A stretch of 64,000 bases of DNA from Gnetum montanum (lineage: Eukaryota > Streptophyta > Gnetopsida > Gnetales > Gnetaceae), in contig MNCI01026431.1 in NCBI GenBank assembly GCA_015680685.1, positions 62,001 through 126,000 of the forward strand, in the 5' to 3' direction. Shown piece by piece: positions 59,701 to 64,000 of the stretch. A program made the translations under genes and the position numbers. The notes beneath the pieces were generated by a model. It was not told where the DNA came from. It searched no databases and saw only the letters and a program-made list of their open reading frames with translations. The stretch's first letter is position 1. Every line of letters starts with the position of its first letter.

Positions 59701-60358
59701 TCTGAAACAAAAAAATACAATGCTGAGCCTCTATGACCTGCTCATGACATGTCAAAAACACCGTGAGGCCATGGTCCGCATGCTGACATCCATACCTGTG
59801 GAGGAAAGCTTACCAGCGGAGGAGGAAGCGATACATGCTGTCATGTTTCCCTCCGACGCTGAGCGACCTAAACCTACCTCCTTGACCTTTCATGATGAAT
59901 CTATCAAAGATGATCCAGAGAAAGGTCAAGTGACAACTGAGCCTATGTTTATCACTATCCGGGTCGGTCAATACCGGATCCGGAGGGTGCACGTGGATGA
60001 CAGCGCAGCTACAAATGTCATTCCTTATCCCATCGTGGATAGGTTGGGTCTGGTTGACCAGATCAGTCCCACAACGACAACATGCATAAAGTTGTTCAAC
60101 GGAGCACGGGTTCAGGTCAAGGGGACGGTGCGCATCGAGTTTTTCGCAGGGGATCAATTCCCAATGGATGCCACATTCCTTGTTGTCGAGGAGATGCTCG
60201 GGTTCAACTTAATTCTAGGAAGGCCTTGGTTAGCCCAACTGAGGGCGGTTTCATCACCTATCCATCAGGAAATACACCTACCCTACGCAGGGGGAGAAGT
60301 CGTAATACGCGGTGATGAAATCACCCCTAGAACTGTCAATAACATCGAAGAGGACTAG
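56774..60358 (+). pseudogene. gag-pro: element I gag-pro, single frame with premature stops
   Basis: One frame from ATG 56774 through at least 60358 has no indel, but stops at 56897, 56978, 57116, 57611, 57752, 57890, 57908, 58187, 59156, 59273, 59648 and 59687. Pro/Gln-rich linker (57240-57880); gag core (about 57990-58420, with LTQFVTHFKYNLKLEV); basic Lys-rich stretch (about 58540-58640); Tat/Ogre-type zinc finger CDYHQLCGHDIDYCWALKDD (about 58931); a second Pro/Ser-rich linker; then aspartic protease (about 59950-60270) with VHVDDSAATNVIP and LILGRPWLAQL. The usual Gly after Asp-Ser/Thr is not present at the active site, so protease may have been inactive even apart from the stops. The frame stays readable to 60554 beyond stops at 60356 and 60398. 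Confidence 0.85.
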
Positions 60359-60556
60359 GGTTCGGAGATAGAAACATCAGATAATCAAACCCATCCCTGA
60401 ATCCCTAAAAAAACCGAAGCGAATGATGATAGTCTAGCCTGGGCCAACCTGGCATTCCAGGACGGTGATGTGGAAGAGCTAGGCCACAAATCTCCCCGCC
60501 CATACGCATCATTAAACGTGAAGGCCATCAAGAAGAAATTACGAATTAGTGATTGA

Positions 60557-61106
60557 TCTGGATGGTATTTACGTGCATCTTCACGCACCTACTAATTTTG
60601 CATTTTACGCTTAGCAGTTTACATATTTACGCTCACTGTTCATTACGCTGTTCACAGTTCTTTATATACGCTGTTTACGCTCTTTGCTCATTTTAGTACA
60701 ATTACGCAGAAATGTACATTATTATCAATCACGCTTTCAAAATTACGCAAATGGCCCGCAACGGCCTAAAACTAGTAATGGCCCGCAACAGCCTAAAACT
60801 AGTAATGGCCCGTAATGGCCTTAAACTAACAATGGCCCGCAATGGCCTAAAACTATCTTACATCTTATGCAAACAACACCTAGCGGCCCGTGATGGCCTT
60901 AAACTACCAATTTCTTCTACAACAATGCCAACTATCCACAGACTTTAACAATTTTGTTTACGCTTTGCAAATAACGATATAAAACCAAAAACAAATAAAT
61001 ATACAAATAGCATTTAAAACCATACAGAAAAGCTTAATGCCAACGTTGTCAATATCCATATAACCATTGTTCAATCCCAATCAATAAAATTATGCGTAAG
61101 TTACAG
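60557..61106. other. element I spacer between gag-pro and the antisense gene
   Basis: Non-coding, with TTACGC motifs (60604-60750) and a 27-bp tandem repeat. The 3' untranslated part of the antisense gene should lie at its right end. Confidence 0.6.
60751..60907 (+). repeat. 27-bp tandem repeat
   Basis: Four adjacent units (60751, 60778, 60805, 60832) of ATGGCCCGCAACGGCC plus CTAAAACTAGTA and a fifth separated copy (60883-60907). Each unit contains the hairpin-like GGCC-N6-GGCC. As 27 is a multiple of 3, a repeated MARNGLKL peptide appears in one frame, but I do not consider it coding. Confidence 0.85.
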
Positions 61107-63933
61107 TTACACATCTCCCCTAGTGCCGCTGTCACCAGTATCCCTTAGGTCAGGCTCCAAACCTAATAAATCCTCCTCAAGTGGGACGTCTATCTTAGAA
61201 GGTATTCCTTCATGAGGAATGTCATCCCCACGAGGCCCTTGCTCCAACGTCGGCTCCATAAGAGGACGTTCTTCGCTATTACGTTCCTCTTCTTGTGCTT
61301 GTTCCTCATCCTGTTCGCCTTCGTCCTCCAATTCTTGTACCTATATACAGCAAATACATTAGCAAAGACTTGACACTACAATCAGAAAAATTAGATTCAA
61401 TAAGGTTCAAACTTACTCGCGATGGTCCAGCTTCCGCAGCAAAGGGAAGCTTTTCTAAACTGACCCATAGACGCTGCATGATTTCATCCTCAGTCAATTC
61501 AGACCATATGCCGTTCCCTAAAGTAGCTCCAGCTTTCACTTTCCCCTTTTCCACAAGCGTCTAGCGAGGCGGGTCAGGGAAGAAAGTAGGGATAGTAGTC
61601 TCACCCCCGGGAAGAGTCATTTCTCTTTCCGGTGACGCGCTTACTGTCACTTGCTCCTGAAAATTTTCGAAAGCTTGGGATGCGCCAATGACGTCCAGGA
61701 ATACCCGCAAGCATTGAGCTTCGACGGCAGAATCATGATAATGTTGATGATAAGTGATACTTTCTCGCTTATACAAATGCTTGTGATCCTTTTCCTTCTG
61801 CCCCCACTCTTGCACACTTGCACAGAAATCCTTCCAGTCTTGGCTTTTCTGAGATAACAGCTCTATCTGAATCCGCTGCTCCACCAACTCCCAACTGGTC
61901 TGCACGCTGTTCCTGATTGTGGTCCAATAGCGAGAGTAGTTGATCACAGCTGTGCGCCAGTCCTCCTCACCTGTTTCCCGCACCTGTAGGAACTCGCATC
62001 GCGATTTTAAATCTCCGACCTCTTTGGCCAGAGACTCTTTCTCCCTCTCTAACCTCTGCAGCCTTTTCCAGAGGTCTTCATTGACACTCTTACTCTCCCA
62101 TAAGGAGCGAGTCGAGCGTAACGTACATTTACGCATCTCCTCATAAATGCTGCGTGGCATGACTGCCCCTTCAGATGGAGGCTCCACTATGTCTAGATCA
62201 ATGGGCTCCGTTGGGTCCCATCGAAGGCGAGCTCCTGACAGCAAACATTAATCAACATAAATGAAATACTATCATTTTCTAATGAAATAAACTCATTGAT
62301 GCAATAACATACTAGCTCTAGGATCGACGCGCTCGAGGCGCTCAATCATATCGCTGACAACGCCTTCCATGAAGGTGAATTTGTCAGGAAACTCTCTCCA
62401 TGTTCTGCTTACAGAGGCGGGCATGGATGCATCTTCTTCACCTGTAGTATAATTTAGTTAAAAAGCCTAATTATTAATAAAACTCCTCAAGACATCCAAT
62501 ACGCTTACCACCTCTGCCGGTTACAGTGGGAAGTGCGTCAACAGTTCCCGCCTCCTCCCTCTCCTCACGCACAAGGGTCTGTGCGTCGTTGGTCCGAACA
62601 GCTGGGGCCTCTCCTTCCAAAACTGGGGCCGCTTCCCCACGACTTAGTATTACTACCCCTGTCTCAGGGGTCAACTATTCCGTAGGTTTCGTTGTGCCAA
62701 TCATATACATATTTAGACTATTCAAAATATCTTGAATAGAAATCGTGTAATACAATAACTTTCACTATGTTTCTTTTACGCTTACTAGGCGGAGGTTTAC
62801 TCCGCTAAACTCTGACTTGCATGGTTCGACCTGTGTCACTCCCAGGCTCCAAAGGGACCTTGGTTAAGCGAAGCCTTTTTCGTCGAGTTGAAGGCTCTAC
62901 AATTTCTGTCGCCAAACGTTTACCTCGTGAGGCATTGCTAGTGTAAGTGGGCATTATCCCGCCTACGCTGTTGGGGCCTCGTACTCGAGACGCTGCCAAA
63001 TCCCTTGTCGTGATAGATAGAGATTCGCCAATCCCTTCCAGGGGATCCTGTCCACGGGTAGTGTCGAAAATGTGGGTAATCCAAGGTTTGGATAGCTGGT
63101 CTCGGTCTTGCTGCACCTAGACCCCATTCCTCTGGACGACCAAAAATTTAGCAAAACATTGAAGGCAAGCTATGAAGAAGGCGTAATGCACGTTGAAACG
63201 AGACTCAAGCTTTTGGCGAAGCCTGATCATCTCAGTGCGTAATCCCNTGCGCGTGCAAAAGCGCTCAACGCTTTCGCTGAAGGAGTTGACCAGGGTTAAC
63301 ATTTCACTGGCGGGGACATCAGGGGNNNNNNNNNNNNNNNNNNNNNNNNNNNNNNNNNNNNNNNNNNNNNNNNNNNNNNNNNNNNNNNNNNNNNNNNTAC
63401 GGCCAAAAATAAGTGCATTAGCCTCGCTTGGCGTAGCTTGGTGACCACCGCAACTGGGGCCGTCGCATGGCCGAGCCAACGTTGTGCTTCCTTGATGTCG
63501 CCGTAGCGGAAGAAAAGGGTATTTGCCTTGCGGCCGGAAATTGTAAGGGTAATCTCTCGGGATTCCCTGACTGAACAATGCAAGACACATAACACTATTA
63601 CGCTACACTCACAATTCACAATTACATCACGCAACAATAGAATACGCAGCAGTTTTACCAGGTCCAAATGGTAAAGGAAATGGAGGAAGCTTCCTTTGCA
63701 CGTCCGCAACGGTAAGGGGCAGATCCAAAGTCCAATCGTCATGTAGCCACCTGAGATTCTGGCAATTCTCAAAAGTGTTAGCATAACGGGTGGGGTATTC
63801 ATGAATGTCAAAGCCGATCTGCCCCATAACACCAGCGCGTACGTTGCTAGTAGAGGTAAACGCCTTTATTGCCGTTTCAGTCCAAGTTAAGGTATCACCA
63901 TCACCTACCAACCTGTTCTCATGGATAAAAAAC
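61107..63933 (-). pseudogene. multi-exon gene antisense to element I, function unknown
   Basis: Predicted exons on the minus strand: 63933-63659, 63570 into the N gap, gap to about 62812, about 62685-62509, 62441-62313, 62234-61417, 61340-61107 (stop at 61109-61107). Junctions have GT/AG signals; the best are CGA then GTAAGT at 61416, TGCTGTCAG before 62234, ATACTACAG before 62441, and a phase-1 pair at 63658/63571. Features: RRKRLRL basic patch (about 62880, nuclear-signal-like), a helical exon with KRLQRLEREKESLAKEV (about 62050), and a Glu-rich acidic C-terminus. Stops inside exons (TAG near 63117 and 61561) mark it as decayed. It may be a Tat-type antisense ORF or a captured host gene; I do not recognise the family. 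The 5' end may extend past the window. Confidence 0.6.
63326..63397. other. assembly gap (72 N)
   Basis: Run of N inside the antisense gene; an exon or an intron boundary may lie in it. A single N is at 63247. Confidence 0.99.
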
Positions 63934-64000
63934 CTGTACCATACCACATATGCTTATCTTACGCTTTACAAAACTCAGAATAGACATAGAATGACAATAC

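Larger units (their letters stand above)
54945..64000 (+). mobile_element. element I: Tat/Ogre-like LTR element, 5' LTR to right window edge
   Basis: A 5' LTR ends at 56521; a non-Asp primer site follows, then a single long gag-pro frame, then about 550 bp with a 27-bp tandem repeat, then an intron-containing gene on the opposite strand. No RT is seen between protease and the antisense gene, so this copy looks non-autonomous. The 3' LTR is beyond the window. Base composition is clearly richer in GC and CpG than the Athila-like DNA to the left. Left boundary uncertain by some tens of bases; no duplication could be checked. Confidence 0.75.

Noticed and set aside
56774-60358. TAG stops as recoded or read-through codons
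   Set aside because: The same bias appears in unrelated elements with other damage, including lost catalytic residues; CHG decay is simpler, and plants do not reassign TAG.
60712-60948. Reading frame with repeated MARNGLKL
   Set aside because: It follows from a 27-bp tandem repeat in frame; no start context, homology or expression signal supports a protein.
62805-62840. GCGGAG/CTCCGC hairpin near 62790-62815 as a terminator
   Set aside because: Bacterial-type terminators do not apply here; it lies near a predicted exon end and is probably coincidental.

Overview
The window is land-plant nuclear DNA made almost entirely of nested, decayed Ty3/gypsy LTR retrotransposons. I see no host gene, rRNA gene or canonical tRNA gene. 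The plant signs are Athila-type LTRs (TGATGA...CATCA), primer-binding sites matching plant tRNA-Asp, Athila-type gag, protease, reverse transcriptase (RT), RNase H and integrase, and a second element with the Tat/Ogre gag zinc-finger and protease arrangement. I cannot name the species. All coding regions carry stops or frameshifts.

Layout: 1-1040 anonymous AT-rich DNA; 1041-1909 a solo LTR; 2190-10967 element A (+), a pol-less Athila-like element with gag plus a coiled-coil ORF (here ORF-X). From 11579 onward lies element B (-), the only element with pol. It holds a 3' LTR, ORF-X, a non-coding region, integrase, RNase H, RT, protease and part of gag, and its 5' end is beyond the window. B is split by four insertions: C at 15710-32037 (-, gag plus ORF-X), itself split by D at 22421-29405 (+, gag-pro only); E at 34210-39278 (+, LTRs around non-coding DNA); F at 41098-47691 (+, gag-pro only); and G from 49853 (+). 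G is split by H from 53220 (-), and H is split by I from about 54945 (+, Tat/Ogre-like). Target-site duplications (TSDs) for A, C, D, E, F and the solo LTR support this map.

Shared design: the Athila-like elements keep the same post-pol module even where pol is gone. It has a conserved non-coding block, a polypurine-like motif, a short intron-like cassette ending directly before an ATG, and (A, B, C) ORF-X at that ATG. A and C also have an LTR-like promoter array upstream of ORF-X. The pol-less elements would have depended on B-like relatives for enzymes.

Element I is richer in GC and CpG than the rest. Its gag-pro frame has no indel over about 3.8 kb but 14 in-frame stops. Behind it, on the opposite strand, is a multi-exon gene with intact splice signals, which is the most unusual coding object here. 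Assembly problems: N gaps at 45093-45488 and 63326-63397, single Ns at 42594, 42781 and 63247, and a probably artificial 186-bp inverted repeat at 42371-42780.
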